This document shows positions 7,130 through 16,508 of a stretch of DNA of 64,000 bases, piece after piece. Within the stretch, counting starts at the first letter, position 1. Every line of letters begins with the position of its first letter. A program made the position numbers and the translations under genes. The notes beneath the pieces were generated by a model. That model did not search any database and was not told the DNA's origin. It saw only the letters and a list, made by a program, of their open reading frames with translations. The stretch is from Bacillota bacterium (lineage in GTDB: Bacteria; Bacillota; Clostridia; Lachnospirales; Lachnospiraceae): positions 1-64,000 of the forward strand of contig JAEYFP010000016.1 of NCBI GenBank assembly GCA_023402845.1, written 5' to 3'.

Positions 7130-9343
7130 TTAATAAAAGACTCCGATACCCGACTTTATATCAATCGCAATACCGGTTAAATCATTGTAATCCTCTCGGC
7201 TCCTCAAAACCGCCATATCGTTTGCGACCGGCTTTAGCTTGCCCGCACCATTTAACGCTTCAAATTCATTGCTGAAAACATTCACAGAATAAGGCTGAAG
7301 CGCTCGTAAGATTCCCTTCATTTCCTCTGCATAGTCTAGCCTTGCAATCAATTTCACCGCCTTTTCATCATATGGGATAATGATTGCATGGGTATTATCC
7401 TCAATCAGCTTGAACTCCTCCGCTATTTTCTTGAATTTATACTGAAAGGTACTGCTTTGATTCAGCCTTCCGGGCGGCATTCCTTTTTCTATCTCCTTCA
7501 TGATTTCTTTCACATCAAGTCCTTCTTCTCCCTTGCTAAAATACAGCTTTTCAAAATACTGCCTGATTGCCTCCGGAGACATTATATCAGAATAGCACCG
7601 TATAATTTCCCTTGTTATCTCAATGGGTAGCTTCATAGAGGAAGGCATATGCTTATAATATTCTTCCTCCGGCTTAAAGAGGTAGACTCTGCCTAATTTG
7701 GCATTTCCAAATTCGTCCTTAAGCTTGCCCTCACGATTACATCGACCTGCTGATTGAACGACCGAATCAAGTCCGCAAACGGAACGGTATACAACCGGAA
7801 AGTCAACATCTACACCTGCTTCAATGAGTCTCGTGGATACAACTGTACAAGGCTTGTTTTGGAGAAGACGCTCACCAATCTCTACAATAACTTTCTGCCG
7901 ATGCACCGGACACATCAGCGTAGACAGGTGGTAATTCCCCTCTCCCTCCAAAAGCGAATAAATTCGCTTCGCGTGCTTTCTTGTATTTACAATCGTTAGT
8001 GACTGCCTTTGTTTCATAATTAACTCTGCCAGCTCCTCAGAGACCACCTCACCCAAATCCACTACCGTTGTTCTTTCAAAGACCCGAAATAATTCCTCTG
8101 TATTTTCGCAAATTTCATTTATTTTCATCTCAGGAGGAAAAAATGGGTCCAGGGCAGGCTGGGTAGCACTACATAAAACCGCAGTACAGCCGTAGTTATA
8201 AACCAGTTCCGATATGGCTGCCAGGCAGGGCTGTAAGTACTCAGTTGGAAGCATCTGTACTTCATCAAAAACAATAACACTATTTGCAATATTATGAAGC
8301 TTCCTGTTCTTTGAAGATTTATTTGCAAACATGGATTCAAAAAATTGAATGTTCGTTGTAACAATAATTGGCATGTCCCAGTTTTCAGTTGCAAGATGCT
8401 TTGATTTTTCTATTGGGTCTTCGCTATGATTGAAATCATAATTGGAATGATGCTCCAATATGACCTCCGCTCCGAATAAATCAGAAAAGACCTTTGCGTT
8501 TTGCTCAATAATACTGGTGTAGGGTATCACATATATAATTCTTCTATGTCCATTCTCCAGCAGATGATTTAAGGCAAAAGCCATCGAAGAAAGAGTCTTT
8601 CCGCCACCGGTTGGAACAGCCAGACGATATAAACCTCGTTTCTTAACCGCTGCCGACAAACAGCTCTCCAATATTTCCTTCCGCTTTTTATTTACCCTTC
8701 CACTATGACAGGAAAATTGATTCAATGCTTCTTCCAACTTATTTTTTAAGCATTTAAAATCATATTCTGCCTCATCTCTTCCCTTCCCTCCGGACATAAA
8801 ATATTCGGTATCCAAAAAATCGCTATCGGTAAGACAGGAGTAAATCATATGCGTAAAAAAGAAGAACGTAAATCCTTCCTTTTTCTTGATTTGTTTTAAA
8901 CCTTTGGGAAGAAGCTGTATTTGTGACAAATCAATTTCCCTTGTGTATTCGAAGTATTCGGGTATTTTCTTTTCATATTCTTCCGATAAGCGACCATACA
9001 AGGTTCCTTCGCCACCTGTATCCGCTTTAGTTCCGCTGTCTTGAAGCCCACTATGATGCCCAGCTATACAATAGGCTGCCAACTTTCCAAAAACTGATTT
9101 AGCATATGCAATTTTAGCTCCTACAGTGGTATGGTCACATTTCCCACCTGCTCCTCGAATACGGGACTGAAATTCCTTTGAATATTTTCCCAAATCATGC
9201 AAAAGACCGCACGCCGCCGCAAACTCTCCATTTCCAAATTCTTCACCGAATTGTCTGCAGCGTCTTTGTGTTTCATAAAGATGCTCTGAAAGAGGCTGTA
9301 ACTCTTCTTCCTGACCATTGTTTCTAGAATGTCCGGCAAACAT
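7130..9343 (-). CDS. cas3: CRISPR-associated helicase-nuclease Cas3
   Basis: A 737-residue Cas3 that is recruited by Cascade to nick, unwind and degrade target DNA. The N-terminal HD nuclease domain shows AGHS (residues 3-6), SEHL (about 20) and LLHDLGKYS (HD at 49-50). The SF2 helicase part has Walker A VPTGGGKTL and Walker B FDEVQ, followed by CSATQP (motif III) and SAGRCNREG (motif VI). A GAGGGGATAAAC ribosome region precedes the ATG. Unlike typical I-C loci, where cas3 leads one operon with cas5c, a terminator and the creR-like RNA lie between them here, so cas3 should have its own regulation. Confidence 0.97.
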   Translation of the reverse strand: MFAGHSRNNGQEEELQPLSEHLYETQRRCRQFGEEFGNGEFAAACGLLHDLGKYSKEFQSRIRGAGGKCDHTTVGAKIAYAKSVFGKLAAYCIAGHHSGLQDSGTKADTGGEGTLYGRLSEEYEKKIPEYFEYTREIDLSQIQLLPKGLKQIKKKEGFTFFFFTHMIYSCLTDSDFLDTEYFMSGGKGRDEAEYDFKCLKNKLEEALNQFSCHSGRVNKKRKEILESCLSAAVKKRGLYRLAVPTGGGKTLSSMAFALNHLLENGHRRIIYVIPYTSIIEQNAKVFSDLFGAEVILEHHSNYDFNHSEDPIEKSKHLATENWDMPIIVTTNIQFFESMFANKSSKNRKLHNIANSVIVFDEVQMLPTEYLQPCLAAISELVYNYGCTAVLCSATQPALDPFFPPEMKINEICENTEELFRVFERTTVVDLGEVVSEELAELIMKQRQSLTIVNTRKHAKRIYSLLEGEGNYHLSTLMCPVHRQKVIVEIGERLLQNKPCTVVSTRLIEAGVDVDFPVVYRSVCGLDSVVQSAGRCNREGKLKDEFGNAKLGRVYLFKPEEEYYKHMPSSMKLPIEITREIIRCYSDIMSPEAIRQYFEKLYFSKGEEGLDVKEIMKEIEKGMPPGRLNQSSTFQYKFKKIAEEFKLIEDNTHAIIIPYDEKAVKLIARLDYAEEMKGILRALQPYSVNVFSNEFEALNGAGKLKPVANDMAVLRSREDYNDLTGIAIDIKSGIGVFY

Positions 9344-9590
9344 AATTGTTTATCCCCTCTTCCTATTTATTTTATGTGGTCTTTTTTTTTGATAAATAAA
9401 AATAAGACTAATTAGCTCTGAGTTCTTATACTATATATTACCATATATTTTTACATATTTCTACACAGTACCAGAGTCTGTTTGATAACTTGTAAGTGGT
9501 AAACAATAACCGGCAGATTTAGGCAAATAAGATCCGGCAACTATTGCGAATGCATCGACAAATGATATACAGTTATTTGGAAGTGAAGGA

Positions 9591-9704
9591 ATGATTGTTG
9601 ATTGGATAGATTATTTAAAAATTCAGGAACAAAAAAGAAAGGGATCCAAGAAGAGTCAGATCGCCCGAAAATTTGGGATTAACCGGAATGAAGGTATACA
9701 TTGA
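9591..9704 (+). pseudogene. IS21-family transposase (IstA) N-terminal remnant
   Basis: A 37-codon ORF starts MIVDWIDYLKIQEQ and continues with a helix-turn-helix segment, KKSQIARKFGINRN. This resembles the DNA-binding N-terminus of IS21 IstA transposases (roughly 400-500 residues when intact). The frame ends at a TGA immediately after the helix-turn-helix, and no catalytic domain, istB or terminal inverted repeats are recognisable. I read it as a decayed insertion between cas3 and the next operon. Confidence 0.5.
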
Positions 9705-9792
9705 TTTAGTTGATGAAAAAAATCAACGAATTATTATTTATAATCCACAATTAAAAAAACTAGAAACTGCAATATTAGCTGATAGGAATTGA
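9688..9792 (+). CDS. Short orphan ORF, probable gene fragment
   Basis: A 34-residue ORF begins MKVYIDLVDEKNQRIIIY and overlaps the end of the IS21-like remnant in another frame. I do not recognise it. The codons look biologically plausible and a hairpin follows at 9812, but there is no clear ribosome site, so it is probably the tail of a disrupted gene. Confidence 0.2.
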   Translation: MKVYIDLVDEKNQRIIIYNPQLKKLETAILADRN

Positions 9793-9811
9793 GAAGTTGC
9801 AGATATAATTC

Positions 9812-9834
9812 GGAGCAGGAATAATTCCTGCTCC
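9812..9834 (+). terminator. Perfect hairpin, possible terminator
   Basis: GGAGCAGGAAT and ATTCCTGCTCC form a perfect 11-bp stem around one base, followed on the plus strand by ATTTTAAT. The T tract is weak. It lies about 100 bp beyond the end of the leftward YjbR gene and could also help end that transcript. Confidence 0.5.
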
Positions 9835-9936
9835 ATTTTAATCTCTATTTGACTATGAATAATAACTATAAATATAATTTCAAAAATTTTTATTTTTCTA
9901 ATCAACATACTTATGTAAATCCTACGACTAATCTCC

Positions 9937-10263
9937 CTACCCCACCAAATCATAACTCTCCCCAATCATCCTCTTCAAATCTTCTTCGGGAATCGTTCCA
10001 TCCAGAATCAGTGTATTCCAATGCTCTTTATTCTGGTGATAGCCGGGCTGGACCGCTTCATACCGGTCACGCCAGAAGTCGCGCCATTGGGGATCAGCTT
10101 TCACGTTGACGCAAAGATGGCCGCCGCGCTCATAGGTCCATACAAATGCCTTTTTATTTTTCCGTTTTCTTAAAAGCACCCAGTTGTCGTCATGAAATGG
10201 GGCATCTGCATATACATTTGCAAAGGTCATGCCGTAAGCCAGCACTTCTTCCCTTGTTGTCAT
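9937..10263 (-). CDS. MmcQ/YjbR family protein
   Basis: A 108-residue protein of the MmcQ/YjbR family, which has a CyaY-like fold and is often called DNA-binding without firm functional evidence. Typical features are the N-terminal TREEVLAYGM, the middle KAFVWTYERGGHLCVNVKAD, and HWNTLILDGTIPEEDLKRMI near the end. Its ATG overlaps the stop of the HAD gene (ATGA), making it the last gene of the beta-glucoside/PTS operon. A specific role in sugar metabolism is not supported by sequence. Confidence 0.85.
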   Translation of the reverse strand: MTTREEVLAYGMTFANVYADAPFHDDNWVLLRKRKNKKAFVWTYERGGHLCVNVKADPQWRDFWRDRYEAVQPGYHQNKEHWNTLILDGTIPEEDLKRMIGESYDLVG

Positions 10264-11138
10264 TTTGTTCCGCCGCCTTTCACCTGTCTTGCCAGCAATT
10301 CTTCAATCACCTGCGCAACCCCATGCTCTGTATTGGACGGAGCAATCCTTTGAGCGACGGCCTTGATTTCCGGATCCGCATTCTCCATCGCAAACGTGCC
10401 GCCAAAATCCATGCTCAGCATGGAATAATCGTTTTGGCTGTCTCCGAAGGCAATCACTTCCTCCATCGTATAACCGAGGCTCGTAATAAAATTTTTTAGT
10501 ACAGGCCCTTTCTGTGCGAGCTCGTCCGTGATTTCAATATTATTGGAAAAGGAAGAAGCAACTGCAAGACCGGGGATGCGGCTCAGAATCTTTTTCATTT
10601 CCGTAATCGTTGCCGTATCCTTTGCGGTCATGGAAATCTTGTACACAGATTCTTCAATATCCTCAAGCTGCGGAACAATCGTTGTCCTGGAAAGCATCAG
10701 CCTCACAAACTGCTCCTCGTCGAAACGGTCAGGAAGCGCACGCCTGTAGAAATTCCTGACCTCATACACAATCCCGTCTCTGACTTCCTTACTGCCTCCC
10801 ACGCGGTATTCACTATTTTCCGTATTATAGCTGAGCGGATTAAAAAAACCGCTCAGCGCTTCAGTCACCAACTTCACTTTATGAAACGGAAGCGGCAGTC
10901 GTTTGACCACCACTCCCGCAGAATTTCTTGTCTCGGCACCGCTTGCAAGAATATAATCACAGTTTAAATCAAAGCCTTCAAATGCGTCCCTCGTCATCGA
11001 ATAGTCCCTGCCCGTCACGGCGATAAAACGCATTCCCGCTTTTTGTGCACGGATCAGCACCTCATAGGTACATTTGTCCAGAACATGATTTTCATTTAAA
11101 AGCGTACCATCCAAATCGGACGCTATCACACGTATCAA
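10260..11138 (-). CDS. Cof-type HAD hydrolase (sugar phosphatase-like)
   Basis: A 292-residue HAD-superfamily phosphatase of the Cof/YcsE type. The nucleophile motif is DLDGTLL at residues 8-14, motif II is in FIAVTGRD, and the C-terminal metal-binding motif is AFGDSQNDYSML. The cap domain is of the C2 type. The first codon appears to be TTG, two bases after the ptsI stop, and gives the expected N-terminus MIRVIASDLDG. In this operon it may dephosphorylate excess phosphosugars, but substrate cannot be read from sequence. Confidence 0.9.
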   Translation of the reverse strand: MIRVIASDLDGTLLNENHVLDKCTYEVLIRAQKAGMRFIAVTGRDYSMTRDAFEGFDLNCDYILASGAETRNSAGVVVKRLPLPFHKVKLVTEALSGFFNPLSYNTENSEYRVGGSKEVRDGIVYEVRNFYRRALPDRFDEEQFVRLMLSRTTIVPQLEDIEESVYKISMTAKDTATITEMKKILSRIPGLAVASSFSNNIEITDELAQKGPVLKNFITSLGYTMEEVIAFGDSQNDYSMLSMDFGGTFAMENADPEIKAVAQRIAPSNTEHGVAQVIEELLARQVKGGGTK

Positions 11139-11140
11139 TC

Positions 11141-12754
11141 TCAGTCACACTCCCTAATCGCTTTTCTGACCTTCAGTACCGATGGAGCCGCCACAGACAG
11201 TTCATCCACACCCATCCTCAAGAACGTATCCGTCAGATCCGTATCTGCTGCCAGCTCCCCGCAGATGCCTGCCCAGATACCTGCAGCGTGCGCACTCTCA
11301 ACGGTCATTGCAATCAGCTTAAGCACCGCCTCATGGCGAACGTCACAAAACTCCTCCAGCTCCGCATTCTGCCGGTCAAGTGCCAGCGTATACTGTGTCA
11401 GGTCGTTAGTCCCGATGCTGAAAAAATCTACCTCCCGCGCAAGCCGTTCGGAAATCAATGCGGCTGCCGGTGTCTCAATCATGATGCCTTCCGGCACATT
11501 TCGATACGGTACGCCCTGTTTTTTCAGCTCCTCTTTCACTTCCCGGACAAGTTCTTTAACCTGCCGTACCTCGGACAGTGAAATAATCATCGGGTACATC
11601 ATAAATATATTACCATAAGCCCCCGCGCGAAGCAATGCACGAATCTGAGTTTTGAATACCTCCTTTTGTTTCAGACAAATGCGGATGGCCCGAAGACCCA
11701 GCGCCGGATTTTCCTCCGGCTTTAATCGGAAGTACTCGCACCGCTTATCCGCGCCGATATCAAGTGTCCGGATGATGACCGGTTTTCCGGCCATCATCTC
11801 CCCGGCCCTTTTATAAATTGCAAATTGCTCGTCCTCGCTTGGGTAGTCCTCCCGTTCCAGATAAATAAATTCACTTCTGAAAAGTCCGATACCGGCTGCA
11901 TCGTTTTGCAGCGCAGCAGCAATGTCGGATACATTTCCGACATTTGCATAGAGCTTTATCTGTTTGCCGGATTTTGTTTCATCCGGTTTCCCGCGCAGCT
12001 CCTTCAAAAGCTCCTTTTCCTGACGCTGCTCTTTCAGCAGCGTTTCGTATACTTTCAGAGTCTCTGTATCAGGCTCCGTAATCAAAAGTCCGTTCCCCCC
12101 GTCGAGGATGCCGGTCATTCCATCCATAGAGGCATCGACATCAATCTGAATGACGGCCGGAATATTCATCGTTCGTGCAAGAATGGCCGTATGGGAATTT
12201 GAGGAACCTTTTTTCGTTGCAAAGGCAAGAATTTTCGATTTATCCAGCTGAACGGTCTCGCTCGGAGACAAATCCTCCGCGGCCAGAATCACCGGTTCCT
12301 TTACGTCGTGGATAAAGCCCGCCTCTCCGGTAAGATTTCTGATTACCTGCTCAGAAATATCCTTTACATCGGCGGCTCGCGCTTTAAAATATTCATCCTC
12401 CATCTGCGCAAAGGTCTCTGAAAAATTATCTCCGGTCGCAGCAACGGCGTACTCCGCATTCAGACTTTGGCTTTCGATCATATGATATACGGAATGATTG
12501 TAATCATCATCCTCCAGCATCATTGCGTGAACCTCGAAAATCTGTGCATCGGCTTCGCCGAGTTCCTGCCTTGTTTTTTCATAGAGCCCCCGCAGGCTGC
12601 GGACTGCTGCATCCCTCGCTTCCTCATACCGCTGTCTTTCGGCGGCAGGCTCTGCCACCCGTTTCCGGATGACAGTCTGCTCCTTTTTGCCGAGGAAGGT
12701 AATCCGGCCTATGGCAATTCCTTCATATACTTTCTTTCCTTTATATTCTGTCAT
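11141..12754 (-). CDS. ptsI: PTS enzyme I (PEP-protein phosphotransferase)
   Basis: A 537-residue enzyme I that transfers phosphate from PEP to HPr in the cytoplasm. The phosphorylated His lies in GSSNSHTAILART, the PEP-binding barrel has GIGLFRSEFIYLERE and SIGTNDLTQYTLALDRQ, and the active-site Cys is in GICGELAAD. It is slightly shorter than the usual 570 residues. It sits 10 bp after an HPr gene within the beta-glucoside operon, with a GGAGGTGCC ribosome site. Whether it is the cell's only EI or a dedicated second copy cannot be judged from this window. Confidence 0.96.
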   Translation of the reverse strand: MTEYKGKKVYEGIAIGRITFLGKKEQTVIRKRVAEPAAERQRYEEARDAAVRSLRGLYEKTRQELGEADAQIFEVHAMMLEDDDYNHSVYHMIESQSLNAEYAVAATGDNFSETFAQMEDEYFKARAADVKDISEQVIRNLTGEAGFIHDVKEPVILAAEDLSPSETVQLDKSKILAFATKKGSSNSHTAILARTMNIPAVIQIDVDASMDGMTGILDGGNGLLITEPDTETLKVYETLLKEQRQEKELLKELRGKPDETKSGKQIKLYANVGNVSDIAAALQNDAAGIGLFRSEFIYLEREDYPSEDEQFAIYKRAGEMMAGKPVIIRTLDIGADKRCEYFRLKPEENPALGLRAIRICLKQKEVFKTQIRALLRAGAYGNIFMMYPMIISLSEVRQVKELVREVKEELKKQGVPYRNVPEGIMIETPAAALISERLAREVDFFSIGTNDLTQYTLALDRQNAELEEFCDVRHEAVLKLIAMTVESAHAAGIWAGICGELAADTDLTDTFLRMGVDELSVAAPSVLKVRKAIRECD

Positions 12755-12764
12755 GGCACCTCCG

Positions 12765-13022
12765 TTACAGCGTTTCCGACATAAATTTCTTTACGGCCTC
12801 AGAAGCCTCAGCCTCATCCGCTCCTTCGGCGGTAACCTTCACAGAAGCACCCTGCCCGACACCAAGGCCCATCACCGACATCAGCGCTTTTGCACTTGCA
12901 CTTTTCCCGTTACACGTAATTATTATTTCACTTTCAAATTGCTTTGCGCACTTTGCAAGAAGTCCTGCCGGACGTGCATGGATTCCTATTTCGTCTGTAA
13001 TGATGTACTCAAATTTCTGCAT
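12765..13022 (-). CDS. ptsH: HPr-like phosphocarrier with Ala46
   Basis: An 85-residue HPr. The catalytic phosphoacceptor His15 is present in GIHARPAG. The regulatory site that HPr kinase/phosphorylase uses in Firmicutes is Ser46 in an NGK(x4)KSIM context; here it reads NGKSASAKALM, so residue 46 is Ala (codon GCG). The protein should therefore relay phosphate from EI to EII but not become a Ser-phosphorylated CcpA corepressor, although nearby Ser41, Ser43 and Ser49 could be modified. It lies between the phospho-beta-glucosidase and ptsI, suggesting a dedicated carrier. Confidence 0.93.
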   Translation of the reverse strand: MQKFEYIITDEIGIHARPAGLLAKCAKQFESEIIITCNGKSASAKALMSVMGLGVGQGASVKVTAEGADEAEASEAVKKFMSETL

Positions 13023-13049
13023 AGTACCTTTTCCTTCCCGCAGATCTCA

Positions 13050-14486
13050 CTAGATGATTTCTCCGTTGCTTTCGATTACTTTTTTGTACCAATCAAAGGA
13101 TTTCTTTTTTCTTCTCGCAAGCGTACCGGTTCCGTCGTCATACTTTTCCACATAGATAAAGCCGTAACGCTTCGCCATTTCTCCCGTTGAAGCACTCACA
13201 AGGTCAATGCAGCCCCACGGTGTATAGCCCATCAGGTCTACGCCGTCCTTCACTGCCTCCCGCATTTGAAGGATATGTTTTCTCAGGTATTCAATGCGGT
13301 AATCATCACAAATGCTGCCGTCCGCCTCGATTTCATCCCGCGCTCCGAGACCATTTTCCACAACCATAACCGGAATGCCATACCGATCATAGATCTCATT
13401 CAGCGTATAGCGGAGCCCCTTCGGATCAATCTGCCATCCCCATTCACTGGATTCCAGATAGGGGTTCTTCTTCCCGCCAAGCAGGTTGCCTCCCGTCTTT
13501 TCTGCGGTTTCATCTGCCCCGGCACAGCTGCTCATGTAGTAGCTGAAGGTATAAAAATCAACGGTGCCTTCTCTTAAAATTTGTTCATCACCCGGCTCAG
13601 TCCTGACTTGTATGCCCTGCTCCTCAAAATATCTTTCCGCATAGGAGGGGTATGCTCCCCGTACCATTATATCAGAACAAAACCAGTTTTTCATCTGCAT
13701 TTCCTTTTGCGTGCAGAGTATATCATCAGGACTGCAAGTGGCGGGATACATTGTGATAAAGCAAATCATATTTCCCACTTTAAAATCCGGATAATTGTCA
13801 TGCGCATATTTTACTGCCATAGCACTCGCAACAAATTGATGATGCAGCGCCTGAAATCTCGTCTGCGGATCATCCGGCACTGCCATGACGGATCCGGAGT
13901 ATCCCTTTACCGTACCGAGTGAGAGCACGCTTCCAAAGGGCATTGTGCCGGCATTGATTTCGTTGAATGTCAGCCAATACTTTACCTTTCCCTGATATCT
14001 GTCAAAAATCGCTCTGCAATAGTTCATAAAAAGTGTGATGCATTCTCTGCCTGCCCATCCGTTATACTTTTCAGCAAGGGCATACGGCATTTCATAATGA
14101 GAAATTGTTACAAGAGGTTCTATCCCATATTTCAGGCACTCGTCAATTACATTGTCATAAAAGGCAAGTCCTGCTTCATTCGGTGTCTGCTCCTCTCCTG
14201 TCGGAAAAATTCTTGTCCATGCAATGGAAAAGCGAAATGTTTGAAAGCCCATCTCTGAAAAAAGCCGGATATCCTCCTTGTAATGATGATAAAAATCAAT
14301 TGCTTCATGACTAGGATACAGCGTACCGGGCTCTATCACTTTCGTAATCCGCTTTGGCTCATCCTTTGTACCGTTCGTACACATATCTGAGGTGGAGGGA
14401 CCCTTGCCGTCTGTGTCCCATGCACCCTCAAGCTGATTGGCGGCTACTGCGCCGCCCCATAGAAAATCACTTCTGAATGTTTTCAT
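13050..14486 (-). CDS. bglA: 6-phospho-beta-glucosidase (GH1)
   Basis: A 478-residue GH1 enzyme that hydrolyses phosphorylated beta-glucosides imported by the adjacent PTS, in the cytoplasm. It has the N-terminal signature DFLWGGAVAANQLEGAW, the acid/base motif TFNEIN, and the nucleophile motif VVENGLG. Length matches the family. A GGAAGGATATA ribosome site precedes the ATG, 19 bp after the EIIBCA gene. Aryl-glucosides, cellobiose-phosphate or gentiobiose-phosphate are possible substrates; sequence alone does not decide. Confidence 0.95.
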   Translation of the reverse strand: MKTFRSDFLWGGAVAANQLEGAWDTDGKGPSTSDMCTNGTKDEPKRITKVIEPGTLYPSHEAIDFYHHYKEDIRLFSEMGFQTFRFSIAWTRIFPTGEEQTPNEAGLAFYDNVIDECLKYGIEPLVTISHYEMPYALAEKYNGWAGRECITLFMNYCRAIFDRYQGKVKYWLTFNEINAGTMPFGSVLSLGTVKGYSGSVMAVPDDPQTRFQALHHQFVASAMAVKYAHDNYPDFKVGNMICFITMYPATCSPDDILCTQKEMQMKNWFCSDIMVRGAYPSYAERYFEEQGIQVRTEPGDEQILREGTVDFYTFSYYMSSCAGADETAEKTGGNLLGGKKNPYLESSEWGWQIDPKGLRYTLNEIYDRYGIPVMVVENGLGARDEIEADGSICDDYRIEYLRKHILQMREAVKDGVDLMGYTPWGCIDLVSASTGEMAKRYGFIYVEKYDDGTGTLARRKKKSFDWYKKVIESNGEII

Positions 14487-14505
14487 TATATCCTTCCTTT
14501 CCGGT

Positions 14506-16446
14506 TTAAAGTACTGTGATCAGCTCATCTCCGATCACTGCGATATCGGCGTCCGTAGGAACAATATCCGTATAGGCGTCCGTATTCGTTATGATGACCG
14601 GCGTATCAACCGGATATCCTGCCGCCTGAATCACATCAATGTCAAATTCCAGCAGCAGATCACCCTTATTTACATGCGCCCCCTCGCTGACCTTTTTTGT
14701 AAAGCCCTGTCCGTCCAGCTTCACCGTATCCATTCCGATATGAATCAGGATTTCAGCGCCTCCGTCCGACGTGATGCCAAGCGCATGTCCGGTTTTAAAG
14801 AAGGTCGTAACCGTACCGCTCACCGGTGCAAATACCTTTCCCTCTGACGGGACGATCGCTATGCCAAGCCCCATTGCCCCGGAGGAAAATGCCTTGTCGG
14901 AAATTTCGCTCAGCGGCTTGATCTTTCCTTTGATCGGGGCTGTGATGACTTCATTTTTTGCCGTGCCGTTTTTACCTTCTGTTATCTGTTTCTTTACCGG
15001 TTCCTCATCCTTATAGGTCATAAAGGTCAAAATAAAGGCAATGGCCATTGCAACCAGAACTGCTATAATGATCCAATACATGCTGTATGCCGAATTTGTC
15101 GCATTATCAATATAGCTTGGCAAACCGAATAGTCCAAGGGCTCCCAGCGAATAGCTCTTTACCCCCATAAATCCGATAATACCGCCTCCTACCGATGCAG
15201 CGATGCAGGAAATCACAAACGGTTTTTTCTTTGGAAGCGTCACACCATAAATCGCAGGCTCGGTCACGCCGAACATGCCGGATATAAATGCCGGTATTGC
15301 AATTTCCTTCAATTTTTGATTTTTTGTTTTTATGATGATTGCAAGCACAACCATAGATTGTGCGAAGGAGGCCGCAAAGTATGGGGAAAGCACAAAATCA
15401 GAGCCAAGCGTGGAATAATTGATCATTGCAAGCGGAACCAACCCCCAATGCAGACCGAATATGACGAGAACCTGCCATACGGCACCAAGCACAAGACCCG
15501 CAATCAGGCCGCCGACAACCGGAACGCCGTACAGTGCGTTGAACAGTGCGCCGATAATAGAACAAAGCGCTGTTGAGATCGGTCCGATTACAAGAAATGT
15601 GGCCGGAACCATGACTACAAGTGTTAAAAACGGGACAATAAACAGCTTGATCACATCAGGGATGAGCCTTTTCCATATCTTCTCTACCTTAGCCGCAAAA
15701 AATACCGCCAGAATAATCGGAACAACGCTGGAAGGATATCCGCTAGCAGGTATTAGCACCGGAATTCCCAAAAACTTGCTATAAAAACTCGTTTCAAAGA
15801 TTGATCCGGTAAACAAAGTGCCAAGTGCCTCTCCGCCGCTCAAATTAACCATCGCCGGGTAGCAGAGTGCGCTTCCGATCGCCATACCGATAAATTTGTT
15901 GCACTTGAATTTCTCTGCCGCCGTATAGCCGAGTATAATCGGCAGGAAATAGAAAAAGCCGTCTGCGACAGAGTAAAGAGTGCCGTAAGTACCGCTTGCA
16001 CTGCTCATAATTTTGAAAAATACCAATAGCGCCAGCACACCCTTGATAATACCTGTGGCTGAGAGAACACCCAGAATGGGCTGAAATACGCCTGAAATAA
16101 TATCAATGAGTGCCGCCCCCGCACTCAGCTTTTCCTTTGTTTCTTCATTGACTGCCGTTTCCGCAATATTATTGAAATGCCCGATCTCTACAACAGCATC
16201 ATAGACATCCGGAACATGGTTGCCGATGACTACCTGATACTGCCCGGCGCTCTGAATGACTGTCACAATACCGTCCGTACTTTTTAAGATATCCGTATTT
16301 GCTTTGGACTCATCCTTCAGCTTAAATCTAAGCCGTGTGATACAGTGAGCAATACTCTTTACGTTGGACTTTCCGCCCACATTCTGGATAATAATTCTTG
16401 CCAGACCATCATATTTATTTGCCACTTTCTTCTCCTCCATATGCAT
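14506..16446 (-). CDS. bglF: PTS beta-glucoside EIIBCA permease
   Basis: A 646-residue fused EIIBCA. The IIB domain is N-terminal with the phosphoacceptor Cys35 (SIAHCITRLRFK). The membrane IIC domain spans roughly residues 100-460 with about ten hydrophobic segments, including the GVTEPAIYGVTLP motif. The IIA domain is C-terminal with the phosphoacceptor His in EILIHIGMDTV. It imports and phosphorylates beta-glucosides and, in the family, phosphorylates the LicT/BglG antiterminator to inactivate it. It lies downstream of licT and an RAT/terminator switch. Confidence 0.95.
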   Translation of the reverse strand: MHMEEKKVANKYDGLARIIIQNVGGKSNVKSIAHCITRLRFKLKDESKANTDILKSTDGIVTVIQSAGQYQVVIGNHVPDVYDAVVEIGHFNNIAETAVNEETKEKLSAGAALIDIISGVFQPILGVLSATGIIKGVLALLVFFKIMSSASGTYGTLYSVADGFFYFLPIILGYTAAEKFKCNKFIGMAIGSALCYPAMVNLSGGEALGTLFTGSIFETSFYSKFLGIPVLIPASGYPSSVVPIILAVFFAAKVEKIWKRLIPDVIKLFIVPFLTLVVMVPATFLVIGPISTALCSIIGALFNALYGVPVVGGLIAGLVLGAVWQVLVIFGLHWGLVPLAMINYSTLGSDFVLSPYFAASFAQSMVVLAIIIKTKNQKLKEIAIPAFISGMFGVTEPAIYGVTLPKKKPFVISCIAASVGGGIIGFMGVKSYSLGALGLFGLPSYIDNATNSAYSMYWIIIAVLVAMAIAFILTFMTYKDEEPVKKQITEGKNGTAKNEVITAPIKGKIKPLSEISDKAFSSGAMGLGIAIVPSEGKVFAPVSGTVTTFFKTGHALGITSDGGAEILIHIGMDTVKLDGQGFTKKVSEGAHVNKGDLLLEFDIDVIQAAGYPVDTPVIITNTDAYTDIVPTDADIAVIGDELITVL

Positions 16447-16508
16447 TGGTTAATTAGTTCTTCTATCTTATAAGCCGTGCGCATCGGCCCATAATCCTAT
16501 TACATAAG

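Larger units (their letters stand above)
9344..9936. other. Gene-poor spacer with mobile-element debris
   Basis: This 593-bp low-GC stretch separates the CRISPR locus from the beta-glucoside operon. It contains the cas3 upstream region (minus-strand TATAGT/TATAAG boxes near 9430, no convincing -35), the IS21-like remnant and a short orphan ORF listed separately, and a hairpin at 9812-9834. No intact gene is visible. Confidence 0.6.
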
